Shown piece after piece: positions 43,497 to 52,572 of a stretch of 57,668 bases of DNA; the stretch's first letter is position 1; every line of letters starts with the position of its first letter. The notes beneath the pieces were generated by a model that was given only the letters and a program-made list of their open reading frames with translations, searched no databases and was not told where the DNA came from. The stretch is from an uncultured Ignavibacteriales bacterium. Lineage in GTDB: Bacteria > Bacteroidota > Ignavibacteria > Ignavibacteriales > Ignavibacteriaceae. The translations under genes and the position numbers were made by a program. Location of the stretch: contig CAIYTF010000074.1 in assembly GCA_903929035.1 (NCBI GenBank), forward strand, positions 1 to 57,668. The letters run 5' to 3'.

Positions 43497-44453
43497 TTGG
43501 AGAAAAGGTTATCGTTTGATAATGTGGATATGGTTTCATTTCTCGGGGCAAACGACTCGAATATAAAAATTTTAGAAAACGCTTTTAGTATCGAGATGAT
43601 GTTTCGAGGCGATCAGGCTTTGCTGCGCGGCAATGATGAAGAAGTTGTCCATACTGAAAAAATATTAAAAGAAATGGCTTATGTTCTCAATACTTCAGGA
43701 AAACTCGCCCCCAATGATGTTCAAATGATTATTGACCTGACAATGGAAGGTAGAGAGATTGTAAGTGATAAGGAATTTGATTCTGTCATTCTCTACACTC
43801 GGACAGATACTATTAAAGCAAAAACCACAGGTCAGCAGCAATATATTTCCGCTGCGCGCAAGAACGATATTTGTTTTGCAATAGGACCGGCAGGAACGGG
43901 AAAGACATATTTGGCAGTCGCGCTTGCAGTTGCCTCCCTCAAAAAAGGAATTGTTAAAAAAATTATTTTGGTTCGGCCTGCAGTTGAAGCAGGTGAAAGC
44001 CTCGGATTTCTACCCGGAGATTTTCGCGAGAAAATTGATCCCTATCTTCGCCCGCTTTACGATGCACTGGATGAAATGCTGCCAACAGAAAAACTAAAAG
44101 GATATCTTGAAAAAGGAATAGTTGAAATTGTTCCTTTGGCATATATGCGCGGCAGGACACTCAATCAGGCATTCGTGATTTTAGATGAAGCACAAAACAC
44201 GACTGATACACAAATGAAAATGTTTCTCACCCGGCTTGGCGTTAATTCGCGTGCTATTATCACCGGTGATATTACGCAGATAGATTTGCCCCCTAAAACA
44301 ATCAGCGGTTTAGTAAAAGCACAGGAAATTCTGAAAAATGTTGACGGGGTCGAGTTTATTTATTTTGAAAAATCCGATATAGTGCGGCATAAATTAGTAA
44401 AAGACATCATTGATGCTTACGAAAAACACTTTGAAAAAGAAACACGAGTTTAA
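43497..44453 (+). CDS. phoH: PhoH-like ATPase
   Basis: A 318-residue PhoH-family protein using TTG 43497 after AAAGGAG (about 43480). An N-terminal KH-like region (about 25-65, EMMFRGDQALLRGNDEEV) precedes a P-loop ATPase with Walker A GPAGTGKT (130-137), FVILDEAQNTTDTQMKMFL as Walker B, and GDITQIDLP. PhoH proteins are linked to RNA metabolism and phosphate response and often lie with ybeY. It precedes the arginine operon with a 232-base gap. Confidence 0.9.
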   Translation: MEKRLSFDNVDMVSFLGANDSNIKILENAFSIEMMFRGDQALLRGNDEEVVHTEKILKEMAYVLNTSGKLAPNDVQMIIDLTMEGREIVSDKEFDSVILYTRTDTIKAKTTGQQQYISAARKNDICFAIGPAGTGKTYLAVALAVASLKKGIVKKIILVRPAVEAGESLGFLPGDFREKIDPYLRPLYDALDEMLPTEKLKGYLEKGIVEIVPLAYMRGRTLNQAFVILDEAQNTTDTQMKMFLTRLGVNSRAIITGDITQIDLPPKTISGLVKAQEILKNVDGVEFIYFEKSDIVRHKLVKDIIDAYEKHFEKETRV

Positions 44454-44496
44454 TTGGGTTTTCGTTGAGGAAGTTATGTGAACAATAAGTAAAAAA

Positions 44497-44552
44497 ACAG
44501 CATATTATTCCAATTTTATGCATAAAAATCAAGTAATATGCAAAAATGCTGT
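44497..44552 (+). promoter_or_regulatory. Overlapping alternative stems and candidate ARG box upstream of argC
   Basis: ACAGCAT (44497-44503) pairs with ATGCTGT (44546-44552), while GCATATTA (44500-44507) can instead pair with TAATATGC (44534-44541). The two stems share bases and exclude each other. TGCATAAAAATCA at 44519-44531 resembles an ArgR box (TGAATwwwwATTCA). Since argR is encoded in the operon, ArgR control here is plausible. The outer stem is followed by a T-rich run and could alternatively end phoH transcripts. Confidence 0.4.
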
Positions 44553-44643
44553 ATAAATTTTTTTATCCACCTTGATCAAACACTCTCCTTTAAATATCTT
44601 TCTCTTTAGAATTTTTACATTTTAATGATTATGTTTTCATTGG

Positions 44644-44669
44644 CGGCAGCGGAAATGCTGCCGTTTTTT
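44644..44669 (+). terminator. Intrinsic-terminator-like hairpin in the argC leader
   Basis: CGGCAGC (44644-44650) and GCTGCCG (44657-44663) form a perfect stem around GGAAAT, followed by six Ts. It is only 16 bases before the argC ATG and directly before the AAGGAG ribosome binding site, so any promoter for argC must be upstream of it and transcripts must read through the hairpin. It may be an attenuator or a leftover phoH terminator. Confidence 0.65.
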
Positions 44670-44685
44670 ATCACAAGGAGCTATA

Positions 44686-45717
44686 ATGTTATCAGTTGGA
44701 TTACTTGGCGCAACGGGATACACGGGGAAAAAACTTATACAAATTTGCCAACAACATCCTTATATCTCGGATTATACGCTATATGCATATTCGAGCGCGG
44801 ATCAAATGTTATGGGATATTTTTCCCGAACTTTCAAATGTAGTTGAAAATAAACAGGTAAAATCTATCGCAAATCTTTCAACGGAGCATAATGTTTATTT
44901 CATCACGCTCCCGCACGGCGAAGCTCTAAAATACATTCCGGCACTGATAGCAAATGACAAAAAAGTAATTGACCTTGGCGGAGACTATCGTCTTGATTTT
45001 GAAGAATTATACAGACAATGGTATCACTTTGAGCATACATCGCCATATTTATTGAAATCAAAAACTTACGGTTTAGCTGATTATATAGATGCGGCTATAT
45101 ATGAGAATTCGCGATTGATTGCAAATCCGGGCTGCTTTCCAACTGCTGTTTTGCTGGGATTGCTCCCGCTCGTTGAAAATTTCCCTAACTTTATTCTATC
45201 TGCAAGCAGTATTGCATATTCGGGCACCAGCGGTGCCGGAAAATCTGCCCGCGCTGACTTGATGATTAGCGAGATGGACGGGAATGTTAAAGCCTATAAT
45301 GTAAATGAGCACAGGCACGAACCTGAAATTTTGCAAATGTTGTATAAACATAAGTTTAACTCTCCCTATTCATTTACCACGCACTTGCTGCCTGTGGCAG
45401 TGGGAATTTATGCCACTACCACTGTTCATTTGAAGAACGAAATTGATGCGGCTGCGGTTAAATCCGTTTATGAAAAAAGCTATAAAGATAAACCGTTTAT
45501 TCGTCTTCGCGATGTTCCCCCTGAATTAAAGTGGGTTGTCAATACAAATTTTTGCGATATCAACGTGGCAGTCAGCGGCAATACAATTATTATCACTTCA
45601 GCGATTGATAACCTTATCAAAGGCGCGGCAGGTCAGGCGTTCCAAAATATGAATAAACTATTCGGATGGGAAGAAACGATAGGATTTAATAATCAATTGT
45701 TAATGGTTAATTATTAA
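44686..45717 (+). CDS. argC: N-acetyl-gamma-glutamyl-phosphate reductase
   Basis: A 343-residue enzyme of arginine biosynthesis reducing acetylglutamyl phosphate to the semialdehyde with NADPH. GLLGATGYTGKKL is the nucleotide-binding loop, the catalytic Cys150 is in NPGCFPTAVL, and the HR motif is in YNVNEHRHEPEI. It is led by AAGGAG. The last nine residues (NNQLLMVNY) are encoded by an AT-rich repeat, so the natural end has been replaced or extended. First gene of the arg operon. Confidence 0.95.
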   Translation: MLSVGLLGATGYTGKKLIQICQQHPYISDYTLYAYSSADQMLWDIFPELSNVVENKQVKSIANLSTEHNVYFITLPHGEALKYIPALIANDKKVIDLGGDYRLDFEELYRQWYHFEHTSPYLLKSKTYGLADYIDAAIYENSRLIANPGCFPTAVLLGLLPLVENFPNFILSASSIAYSGTSGAGKSARADLMISEMDGNVKAYNVNEHRHEPEILQMLYKHKFNSPYSFTTHLLPVAVGIYATTTVHLKNEIDAAAVKSVYEKSYKDKPFIRLRDVPPELKWVVNTNFCDINVAVSGNTIIITSAIDNLIKGAAGQAFQNMNKLFGWEETIGFNNQLLMVNY

Positions 45718-45780
45718 TTGTCAGCCGGAACAATCAACAAACAATATTTAACCATTAATAATTTACCATTAACAATTATT
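45690..45780. repeat. AT-rich TTAACAATT-family repeat (copy 2), inside argC end and leader of argJ
   Basis: Contains CAATTGTTAATGGTTAATTA and, on the other side, TTAACCATTAATAATTTACC then ATTAACAATT. It matches the arms at 16936-17029. It encodes the last residues of ArgC and ends just before the AGGAGA ribosome binding site of argJ. Confidence 0.75.
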
Positions 45781-45792
45781 AGGAGACAGTCT

Positions 45793-46995
45793 ATGCAGTA
45801 TCTTAAAGACGGATCAATTACAAGTGTAAAAGGATTTAAAGCAGCGGGAATATTCTGCGGCATAAAGAAAGCTAAAAAAGACTTAGCATTAATTTATTCT
45901 ACCGTGCCTTGCAACGCGGCAGGAACATATACTTTAAATAAAGTAAAAGCAGCACCAACCCTGATTTCAAAAAAATCTGTGAATGACGGAAATCTCATTC
46001 AGGCAGTCTTGGTCAATTCCGGAAACGCGAATGCCTGCACCGGAGAGATCGGGTTCGCGGATGCCTTTAAAACGCGAGACTATTGCGCGGATAAACTCGG
46101 TATAGTCAAAGAAAGTGTTCTAGTCAGTTCTACCGGTGTTATCGGTGTGCCCCTTCCTGTTGAAACTATGTTAAAAGGAATTGACGCGATTGTTCCCGCG
46201 CTTTCCGAAGAAGGCGGATTGGATGCAGCTGAAGCAATTCTTACAACCGACCTGAAAACAAAATCATTCGCGCTTGAAGTCCTGTTATCAACAGGAAAAG
46301 TAACAATTGGCGGAATCTGTAAAGGCAGCGGGATGATTGCCCCGAATATGGCTACTATGCTTGCATTTATTGGAACAGATGCGCGTATTGATAAACAGTT
46401 GCTGCAAAGTTTATTGTTGAATGCCGTTAATCTATCATTTAACTGCATCACTGTTGATGGCGATACCAGCACGAATGATATGGTTATTCTTATGGCAAAC
46501 GGACTTTCAGAGCTGTCTGTTTCTGAAGGCACTGAAGATGAAAAAATATTCTTTGACGCGTTGACCGATATTTGCACAGAGATGGCAAAATCTATCGTAG
46601 TTGATGGTGAGGGTGCCACTAAATTAGTACAGATTGATGTTAAGAATGCCCGCTCAATTGCTGATGCAAATCTTACTGCTAAAGCTATTGCAAACTCACC
46701 GTTAGTAAAAACTGCATTTTATGGTGAAGATGCTAATTGGGGCAGGATTCTTTCAGCGGCAGGAAATAGCGGTGCTGAATTTGATCCTGAACACGTGTCT
46801 GTTTATTTTGATGATGTCGCGGTTCTTCTCCCGAACTATAATATTGTTATTGATGAAGTAACCGCGAAAGCCGTAATATCGAAGTATGAGTTTACAGTCA
46901 CGATAGATTTAAATGCCGGAAATTATTCGGTTAGATGGTGGACTTGTGATTTTTCGGAAGACTACATTAAAATCAACGCGAGATACAGGACCTGA
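45793..46995 (+). CDS. argJ: Bifunctional ornithine acetyltransferase / N-acetylglutamate synthase
   Basis: A 400-residue enzyme that moves the acetyl group from acetylornithine to glutamate. I chose ATG 45793, with AGGAGA eight bases upstream; the upstream extension is repeat sequence. The self-processing site is present with nucleophile Thr188 in MIAPNMATMLAFIGTDA. Other family blocks are SGNANACTGEIG and WGRILSAAGNSG. It lets the cyclic pathway run without constant acetyl-CoA supply. Next is argB after two bases. Confidence 0.95.
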   Translation: MQYLKDGSITSVKGFKAAGIFCGIKKAKKDLALIYSTVPCNAAGTYTLNKVKAAPTLISKKSVNDGNLIQAVLVNSGNANACTGEIGFADAFKTRDYCADKLGIVKESVLVSSTGVIGVPLPVETMLKGIDAIVPALSEEGGLDAAEAILTTDLKTKSFALEVLLSTGKVTIGGICKGSGMIAPNMATMLAFIGTDARIDKQLLQSLLLNAVNLSFNCITVDGDTSTNDMVILMANGLSELSVSEGTEDEKIFFDALTDICTEMAKSIVVDGEGATKLVQIDVKNARSIADANLTAKAIANSPLVKTAFYGEDANWGRILSAAGNSGAEFDPEHVSVYFDDVAVLLPNYNIVIDEVTAKAVISKYEFTVTIDLNAGNYSVRWWTCDFSEDYIKINARYRT

Positions 46996-46997
46996 TT

Positions 46998-47780
46998 ATG
47001 AAAATCGCGCTATTAAAACTTAGCGGGAAAGCGTTGGAAAAATTTTCAACCGATGGAACTTGGGCTGGCCGGATTAACGATTTGCGGAAAACATACAGCG
47101 GCGTTATTATTGTCCACGGTGCCGGAACTACTATTTCCGATTGGTCGGAAAAATTGGAATGCAAAGTAGATTTTGTTAATGGCCAGCGAGTGACAACCGA
47201 GGCAATAATGGACGTGGTTGCCGCGGTTCAGGCAGGCTTGTTGAATCACAAGTTGATTGCATATCTGGAAACTAACGGCATCGAATCACTGGGTTTATCG
47301 GGAATTGACAGGGGTTTATTTATTGCAGACTACCTAAATCCCGAATTGGGTTTTGTCGGTTATCCGCGTGCGGCAGGCTCACCCGAATGGGTTTATAAAC
47401 TATTGCAAGATGGCGTTGTCCCTGTTTTCTCAAGTGTTTGCAGGGATGCTGACGGAAACTTAATGAATGTAAATGCCGATGTATTTGCCGAACGGCTCGC
47501 GGAACTATTAAAAGCGGAGACCGTTCTTTTTCTTTCAGATGTGACCGGAGTTAAAATTAATGGAGAAGTTCAGACAAAAATGAATGAAGAAATAATCAAT
47601 TCAGGTATTACAAATGGTGATATTACCGGAGGAATGATACCCAAATTAGAAAGCTGTATTAAGCTGCTAAATAGCGGAGTTAATAAAATATGGATAGGTT
47701 CAGAATCTGCATTCTCGGGCGATATTAGTGACTCTTATAATAATTTATTTGGAACGTGGATTGTAAATGAACGAGCATAA
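46998..47780 (+). CDS. argB: Acetylglutamate kinase
   Basis: A 260-residue amino-acid kinase phosphorylating N-acetylglutamate. N-terminal KLSGKALE, VHGAGTTISDW and, at the C-terminal half, FLSDVTGVKING with GDITGGMIPKLESCIKLL are family landmarks. The VHGAG loop replaces the common VHGGG. It is shorter than typical arginine-inhibited hexameric forms and lacks an N-terminal helix, so simple feedback inhibition by arginine is uncertain. Overlaps argD by 14 bases. Confidence 0.92.
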   Translation: MKIALLKLSGKALEKFSTDGTWAGRINDLRKTYSGVIIVHGAGTTISDWSEKLECKVDFVNGQRVTTEAIMDVVAAVQAGLLNHKLIAYLETNGIESLGLSGIDRGLFIADYLNPELGFVGYPRAAGSPEWVYKLLQDGVVPVFSSVCRDADGNLMNVNADVFAERLAELLKAETVLFLSDVTGVKINGEVQTKMNEEIINSGITNGDITGGMIPKLESCIKLLNSGVNKIWIGSESAFSGDISDSYNNLFGTWIVNERA

Positions 47781-48927
47781 CCAAGAAAAAAAATCTTCTG
47801 TCGCGGGTAATTATAACAGATATCCTATTGAATTTGTTTCGGGAACAGGCTCGACATTAGTAGATGCAGCCGGTAAAGAGTATCTCGATTTTATGAGCGG
47901 TATCGCGGTAACTTCGTTTGGACATCAGCATCCCCTGATTAAAGCGGCAGTCATCGCGCAGCTGAATAAAGTCTGGCATACATCTAACCTGTTTGAAATA
48001 TCGTTACAAAAAAGTGTTGCTGAAAAATTAACGGCAAAGACAGGACTTGAAAAAGTTTTTTTCTGCAACTCCGGTACTGAAGCAAACGAAGCAGCGATAA
48101 AATATGCCCGTAAATGGGGCGGGGAGCGATTTGAAATAATAACCGCTACCGGCGGGTTTCACGGCAGAACAATGGGTAGTTTATCGGCAACCGGACAAAG
48201 TAAAATCCAAGATGGTTTTTCACCTTTGCTGCCCGGTTTTGTATATGTACCTTTTAATAACTCTAATGCAATTAGAGCTGCAATTAATAGCAATACGGTT
48301 GCAGTGCTTATAGAGCCTATACAAGGCGAGAACGGTATTATGGTACCTGATGATAATTACCTTGCAGAGGTAAGCTTGCTATGTGCTGAACATAACCTGC
48401 TTTTAATAATTGATGAAGTGCAGACAGGAATTGGAAGAACCGGCAGTTTCTTTGCTTATCAAATGTCAAATATTATCCCTGATATGGTAACATTTGCTAA
48501 GGGAATCGCGAATGGCTTGCCTTTGGGCGGGTTGATTTGTAATGCTAAAGTTTCACAGGTTATGGTTCCCGGAACACACGGTTCCACTTTCGGCGGGAAT
48601 CACGTATCATTAGCTGCTGCTGAAGTTGTACTTGATTTGCTGACCGATGAGAAGTTGGCTGAGATAGCCGGTATGGGCGAATATCTTATGAAAGAATTAA
48701 GATTGGTCCAAAATGAACATATTAAAGATGTCCGCGGTAAAGGATTATTGATTGGCGTTGAACTTGCCAAAGAAATTGAAGTGAAAAAAATAGCGGAACT
48801 TATGCTGAAGGAAGGTGTTGTCTGCGGAACTTCGGGCAATAATACATTGCGTCTGTTGCCGCCGTTTATTATTTCGAAAACGGATCGCGATCATTTCATC
48901 GCGGTATTTAAAAAAATTGTTAATTGA
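47767..48927 (+). CDS. argD: Acetylornithine aminotransferase
   Basis: A 386-residue PLP-dependent class-III aminotransferase that makes acetylornithine from the semialdehyde. PLP lysine is Lys245 in MVTFAKGIANGLPLGG. IIDEVQTGIGRTG supplies the Asp contacting PLP, and FCNSGTEANEAAIKYAR binds the phosphate. It overlaps argB at the start and ends in an AT-rich repeat, whose bases form the stop (TGA 48925-48927). Confidence 0.93.
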   Translation: MNEHNQEKKSSVAGNYNRYPIEFVSGTGSTLVDAAGKEYLDFMSGIAVTSFGHQHPLIKAAVIAQLNKVWHTSNLFEISLQKSVAEKLTAKTGLEKVFFCNSGTEANEAAIKYARKWGGERFEIITATGGFHGRTMGSLSATGQSKIQDGFSPLLPGFVYVPFNNSNAIRAAINSNTVAVLIEPIQGENGIMVPDDNYLAEVSLLCAEHNLLLIIDEVQTGIGRTGSFFAYQMSNIIPDMVTFAKGIANGLPLGGLICNAKVSQVMVPGTHGSTFGGNHVSLAAAEVVLDLLTDEKLAEIAGMGEYLMKELRLVQNEHIKDVRGKGLLIGVELAKEIEVKKIAELMLKEGVVCGTSGNNTLRLLPPFIISKTDRDHFIAVFKKIVN

Positions 48928-48990
48928 TAATTGTCATTGGTTAATTGCTATTTTTTTAATTTATCATTTACAATTAACCATTAACAATTT
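48915..48990. repeat. AT-rich TTAACAATT-family repeat (copy 3) between argD and argR
   Basis: Holds ATTGTTAATTGATAATTGTC and TTACAATTAACCATTAACAA, again in inverted arrangement. It spans the end of argD and stops just before the AAGGAG of argR. Confidence 0.7.
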
Positions 48991-49008
48991 TAAAAGAAGG
49001 AGTTGATA

Positions 49009-49503
49009 GTGCCTGTTAAATTAAAGCGTCTAACAAGAATAAAAGAATTGCTTTCGACTTACATCGTGTCGAATCAAGAAGACCTGTTACGGTTACTGAA
49101 AAAAGAATCATTTGAAATGACACAAGCTACACTCAGCCGTGATTTCGCGGAGTTAGGTGTTGTTCGTGTTTTCACCGATGGCGGCATACGCTACATTCTA
49201 AACTCGGAAGAAAGCGGTAAGCAAATCGCGAAACTAATTGGTTTTGAAATATTAAGCGTGCAGAATAACGAGAGTATGATTGTAATACGAACCCTCGCGG
49301 GGCGGGCGCAGGGAGTGGCGCATTTTATAGATAGGCTGAATAAAGAAGAAATAATCGGGACAGTCGGCGGTGATGATACCGTGCTGGTTATTCCGAATAA
49401 AAGCGAAAGTATGCCTAAAATAATTGATTTTATCAAAAAATTAATGACTGAATCTCCAAATCAGAGAGCAGAAAGCAAAGGAAATAAATATGGCAAAGAA
49501 TAA
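49009..49503 (+). CDS. argR: Arginine repressor ArgR
   Basis: A 164-residue regulator. GTG 49009 is the start because AAGGAG (48996-49001) lies seven bases before it; the in-frame TTG at 49003 is too close. The N-terminal winged helix-turn-helix has [13 protein letters not shown] and [18 protein letters not shown], and the C-terminal trimer/arginine-binding domain has [18 protein letters not shown] and [12 protein letters not shown]. It likely controls this operon from an ARG box upstream of argC. It overlaps argG by 14 bases. Its placement inside the operon is unusual but seen in some Bacteroidetes-related groups. Confidence 0.9.
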   Translation: MPVKLKRLTRIKELLSTYIVSNQEDLLRLLKKESFEMTQATLSRDFAELGVVRVFTDGGIRYILNSEESGKQIAKLIGFEILSVQNNESMIVIRTLAGRAQGVAHFIDRLNKEEIIGTVGGDDTVLVIPNKSESMPKIIDFIKKLMTESPNQRAESKGNKYGKE

Positions 49504-50715
49504 AATAGTTGTAGCATATTCCGGTGGTTTAGATACTTCCGTGATGGTGCGCTGGTTAAAAGAAAAATATGACGCGGAACTTATTACTGTTACAGGTAAT
49601 TTAGGACAGAAAGATGAAATTGAAAATCTTGAGGAAAAAGCGAAAAAAACAGGTGCCTCAAAGTCATATATTATTGATCTGCAGGAAGAATTTATCACGG
49701 AGTATGTTTGGAAAGCCCTGAAAGCAGGCGCGCTGTACGAAAACGTATATCCGATGGCGTGCGCGATTGGCAGACCATTGCTTGCAAAACTTATGGTGGA
49801 TACTGCCATAGCGGAAGGCGCGAACATTATTGCTCACGGCTGCACCGGCAAAGGAAATGATCAGGTACGCTTTGAAGTCGGAATTCAGACTTTGGCACCT
49901 GATGTAGAAATTATAGCTCCTCTCAGAACTTGGGAGTTCAAGAGCAGGGAAGAAGAAATTGATTACGCCGCTAAACATAACATTCCAATTAAAATTAAAA
50001 AAGACTCCCCCTATTCTATTCTATTGATGAAAATATTTGGGGTATTGCTATCGAGTGCGGTGTTCTTGAAGACCCAACCGCCGCACCGCCTGAAGATGCA
50101 TATTTAATTACAGTGAATCCAAAACTCGCCCCGAATGAATCAGAGACAATCACCATTGAATTTGAGAAAGGTATTCCTGTAGGTTTAAATGGAGAAAAAA
50201 TTCCTGCAGTAGAACTTGTCAGAAAGCTGAATACTCTTGGCGGTAAGCACGGCGTTGGACGTATGGACGTTATTGAGAATCGCGTGGTTGGAATTAAATC
50301 GAGAGAAGTTTATGAAGCTCCCGGTGCAGTTATATTATACGCGGCACATAATGAATTGGAAAAACTGACTATGGACAAGGAAACATTTAGATTCAAGCAG
50401 GGCGTTTCCGATAAAGTTGCTAATTTAATTTATGACGGTTTATGGTTTTCGCCATTGTTCGATTCGCTAATGGCGTTTGTCGATCAAACACAGGTACGCG
50501 TAACTGGTTCCGTGACAGTTGAACTTTACAAAGGAAATGTCACCATCCTCTCCCGCGAATCGGTATATAGCTTGTATAACAAAGAATTGGCAACTTACAC
50601 TGTTGCAGATAAATTTGATCATAGTGCCGCTGAAGGATTTCTCGCGCTTTACGGGCTGCCATACAAAACAATGACAAAAGTAGCACGGGCTGCCGCGCAT
50701 ACAATAACTATATGA
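49490..50715 (+). pseudogene. argG: Argininosuccinate synthase, frameshifted by an extra CTATT
   Basis: ArgG joins citrulline and aspartate with ATP. The first frame (49490-50107) carries [20 protein letters not shown] (ATP loop) and reads normally to SPYSI, after which it goes out of frame. The protein resumes with [17 protein letters not shown] in the frame that stops at 50713-50715. The break is at (CTATT)3, 50011-50025; with two copies the reading is continuous ([11 protein letters not shown]) and gives a normal 406-residue enzyme. The gene is otherwise intact. It may be a genuine slipped-strand mutation or phase-variable switch, or a sequencing/assembly error. Overlaps argR and argH. Confidence 0.93.
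50011..50025 (+). repeat. (CTATT)3 pentanucleotide tandem repeat within argG
   Basis: Three exact CTATT copies in a row. Loss of one copy restores the argG frame. Tandem pentanucleotides change copy number by slippage. Confidence 0.95.
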
Positions 50716-52100
50716 AGCTTTGGGGCGGAAGATTTTCCGCACCGTTAAACAACGCGGCTTTGAAATTTTCATCCTCGCTTGGAATAGACATACTATTATT
50801 CGGCGAGGATATTCTTTGCAGTAAAGCCCACTCAAAAATGCTCCGCGAAATCGGTTTGCTGAAAGAGAGCGAGTTCGAGTCCATAGACTTGGCTCTTTCT
50901 CGAATCAGGAATGAGTATGAATCGGGAGAGTGGGTTCCCAAACCGGAACAATTCGAGGATGTACATTCTGCAATTGAAAGCAGGTTGTTTGAACTTATCG
51001 GTGATACCGCCGGCAAACTGCATACGGGTAGAAGCCGCAATGATCAAGTCGCGACTGACCTGCGGTTATGGGTTAAATTCCAAAGCAAACAAGTACAAAA
51101 AGCTATTCGGCAAACGCAAGCGGCATTTCTTGAGATTGCAAAATCCGCGGCTGAAGTTATTATTCCCGGTTACACCCATTTGCAGCGCGCACAGCCAATT
51201 TCATTGGCTTTTCACCTGCTTGCTTACGTTGAAATGTTAGAAAGAGATTATCGAAGATTCGCGAACGTGATAATTGAATCCGATTATTGCCCTTTAGGTG
51301 CCGGTGCCCTTGCAGGAAGCACTCTGCCTCTCGATAGAAATTTTACCGCGAATGAGCTGGGCTTTTCAAATATTGCTATGAACGCTTTGGATGCAGTTTC
51401 GGACAGGGATTTTGTAATAGACTGTGTTCACGCCTGCTCCGCGGGTATGCTGCATCTTTCGCGGTTCGCGGAAGAAGTTGTTTTATGGTCTTCCCAAGAA
51501 TGGCATTTTATGAAACTAAATGATACCGTATCTACAGGGTCATCGTTGATGCCTCAGAAGAAAAATCCTGACCTTGCCGAGTTGACGCGCGGAAAAACAG
51601 GCAGAGTGCTGGGCGCGGATTGCAGTCTGAAAGCAATGATGAAAGGCTTACCCCTAAGCTATAACAGGGATTTGCAAGAAGACAAAGAACAACTATTTGA
51701 CGCGGTGCAAACCTACATTGATTCTCTCGCGATAACTCAAATGATTTTAGCAAACAGTTCATTCGATAATAATAGATTTGAAAACGAACTTTCCGGAAGT
51801 TTTATCTTATCAACCGATATAGCTGATTGGTTGGTATTAAGAGGCATTCCGTTTCGCGAGGCTCACCATATTACCGGCAGCATCGTAAAATACTGCGAAG
51901 CGAATGAAAAACAATTTAATCAACTGACAATCGCGGAGCTTATTTCATTCAGTCCTGTTTTTGATGAATCAGTGATGGCAGTATTTGATATTACAACATC
52001 CCTGCACCGCAAGCAGACTATCGGTTCTCCGAATCCCGTGTTGGTTCGGAAAGAAATAGCGCGGTGGGCTGAACGAGTCCAATCTGAATCGGATTTATAA
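50712..52100 (+). CDS. argH: Argininosuccinate lyase
   Basis: A 462-residue fumarase-superfamily enzyme that splits argininosuccinate to arginine and fumarate. Conserved blocks: LWGGRFSAPLNN, DVHSAIESRL, LHTGRSRNDQVATDLRLW, GYTHLQRAQPISLAFH (catalytic His156) and the signature GSSLMPQKKNPDLAEL (276-291) with the catalytic serine. It overlaps argG by ATGA. Last gene of the arginine operon; argF and carAB are not in the window. A hairpin follows at 52161-52184. Confidence 0.95.
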   Translation: MKLWGGRFSAPLNNAALKFSSSLGIDILLFGEDILCSKAHSKMLREIGLLKESEFESIDLALSRIRNEYESGEWVPKPEQFEDVHSAIESRLFELIGDTAGKLHTGRSRNDQVATDLRLWVKFQSKQVQKAIRQTQAAFLEIAKSAAEVIIPGYTHLQRAQPISLAFHLLAYVEMLERDYRRFANVIIESDYCPLGAGALAGSTLPLDRNFTANELGFSNIAMNALDAVSDRDFVIDCVHACSAGMLHLSRFAEEVVLWSSQEWHFMKLNDTVSTGSSLMPQKKNPDLAELTRGKTGRVLGADCSLKAMMKGLPLSYNRDLQEDKEQLFDAVQTYIDSLAITQMILANSSFDNNRFENELSGSFILSTDIADWLVLRGIPFREAHHITGSIVKYCEANEKQFNQLTIAELISFSPVFDESVMAVFDITTSLHRKQTIGSPNPVLVRKEIARWAERVQSESDL

Positions 52101-52160
52101 TCAAGAGATATTGTTTTGAACCTGAAGAGTTCAATACTTCGAATCACAAATAAAAAAGTG

Positions 52161-52184
52161 GGCAGACGGCTTGCACCGTCTGCC
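52161..52184. terminator. Strong hairpin between convergent argH and T9SS protein genes
   Basis: GGCAGACGG (52161-52169) and CCGTCTGCC (52176-52184) make a nine-base stem around CTTGCA. A run of six As precedes it, so on the minus strand the hairpin is followed by a T-run, a classical terminator for transcripts from the right. It may also stop argH transcripts. Confidence 0.7.
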
Positions 52185-52234
52185 GAATAAATATAACCTA
52201 TTTGTTTAAAATCATTTTCTTTGAAGCTCTAAAT

Positions 52235-52572
52235 AGGGTTTCCTGAAAAAGTCAAAAGGTTTATTCGCCGTTTCTAAATGGCAGCCACTTGCTGCAATCT
52301 GTTCATCGGCACGGACATATAGGCGCAAAAGTATTGATTTGCTCCGTAAAAATGCCGGGAAAGAGCATTTTGATAGCTAAACAATTTTAAAATTCAAAGT
52401 CTGGTTGATTTAGGTCATAGATTCGCATCGAGTACGATTGAATTGCTTTTTAGCAAGTGCAAGGAAAAATGCGGATTATGCTCAAAAAGCGTGCACCTAT
52501 AAATTATCCAAATCCATTTGAACCGCGTTATTATTGTACAATATCGATATTTTGACTTTTTCAGGAGACCCT
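52235..52572 (+). mobile_element. 338-bp element with 23-bp terminal inverted repeats (MITE-like, copy 2)
   Basis: The left end (52235-52257, AGGGTTTCCTGAAAAAGTCA...) and right end (52550-52572) are inverted repeats with 22 of 23 matching bases. AAT flanks both sides (52232-52234 and 52573-52575), a possible 3-bp target duplication; TA is also present at both boundaries. No full transposase fits inside, though one frame has transposase-like residues near the right end of the inverted orientation. It may be a deletion derivative of an insertion sequence. A truncated relative is at 6239-6485 in the opposite orientation. Confidence 0.82.

Noticed and set aside
44454-44685. T-box or arginine leader-peptide attenuator upstream of argC
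   Set aside because: No T-box motif and no short frame with arginine runs; the short frame from 44625 has only one Arg codon before argC begins. A hairpin-based mechanism of another kind is kept as a finding.
46080-46619. 179-codon minus-strand open frame inside argJ
   Set aside because: Serine/isoleucine-rich antisense product of a clearly conserved enzyme gene.
49003-49008. TTG 49003 as argR start
   Set aside because: It is one base after the AAGGAG; GTG 49009 has correct spacing and matches the usual ArgR length.
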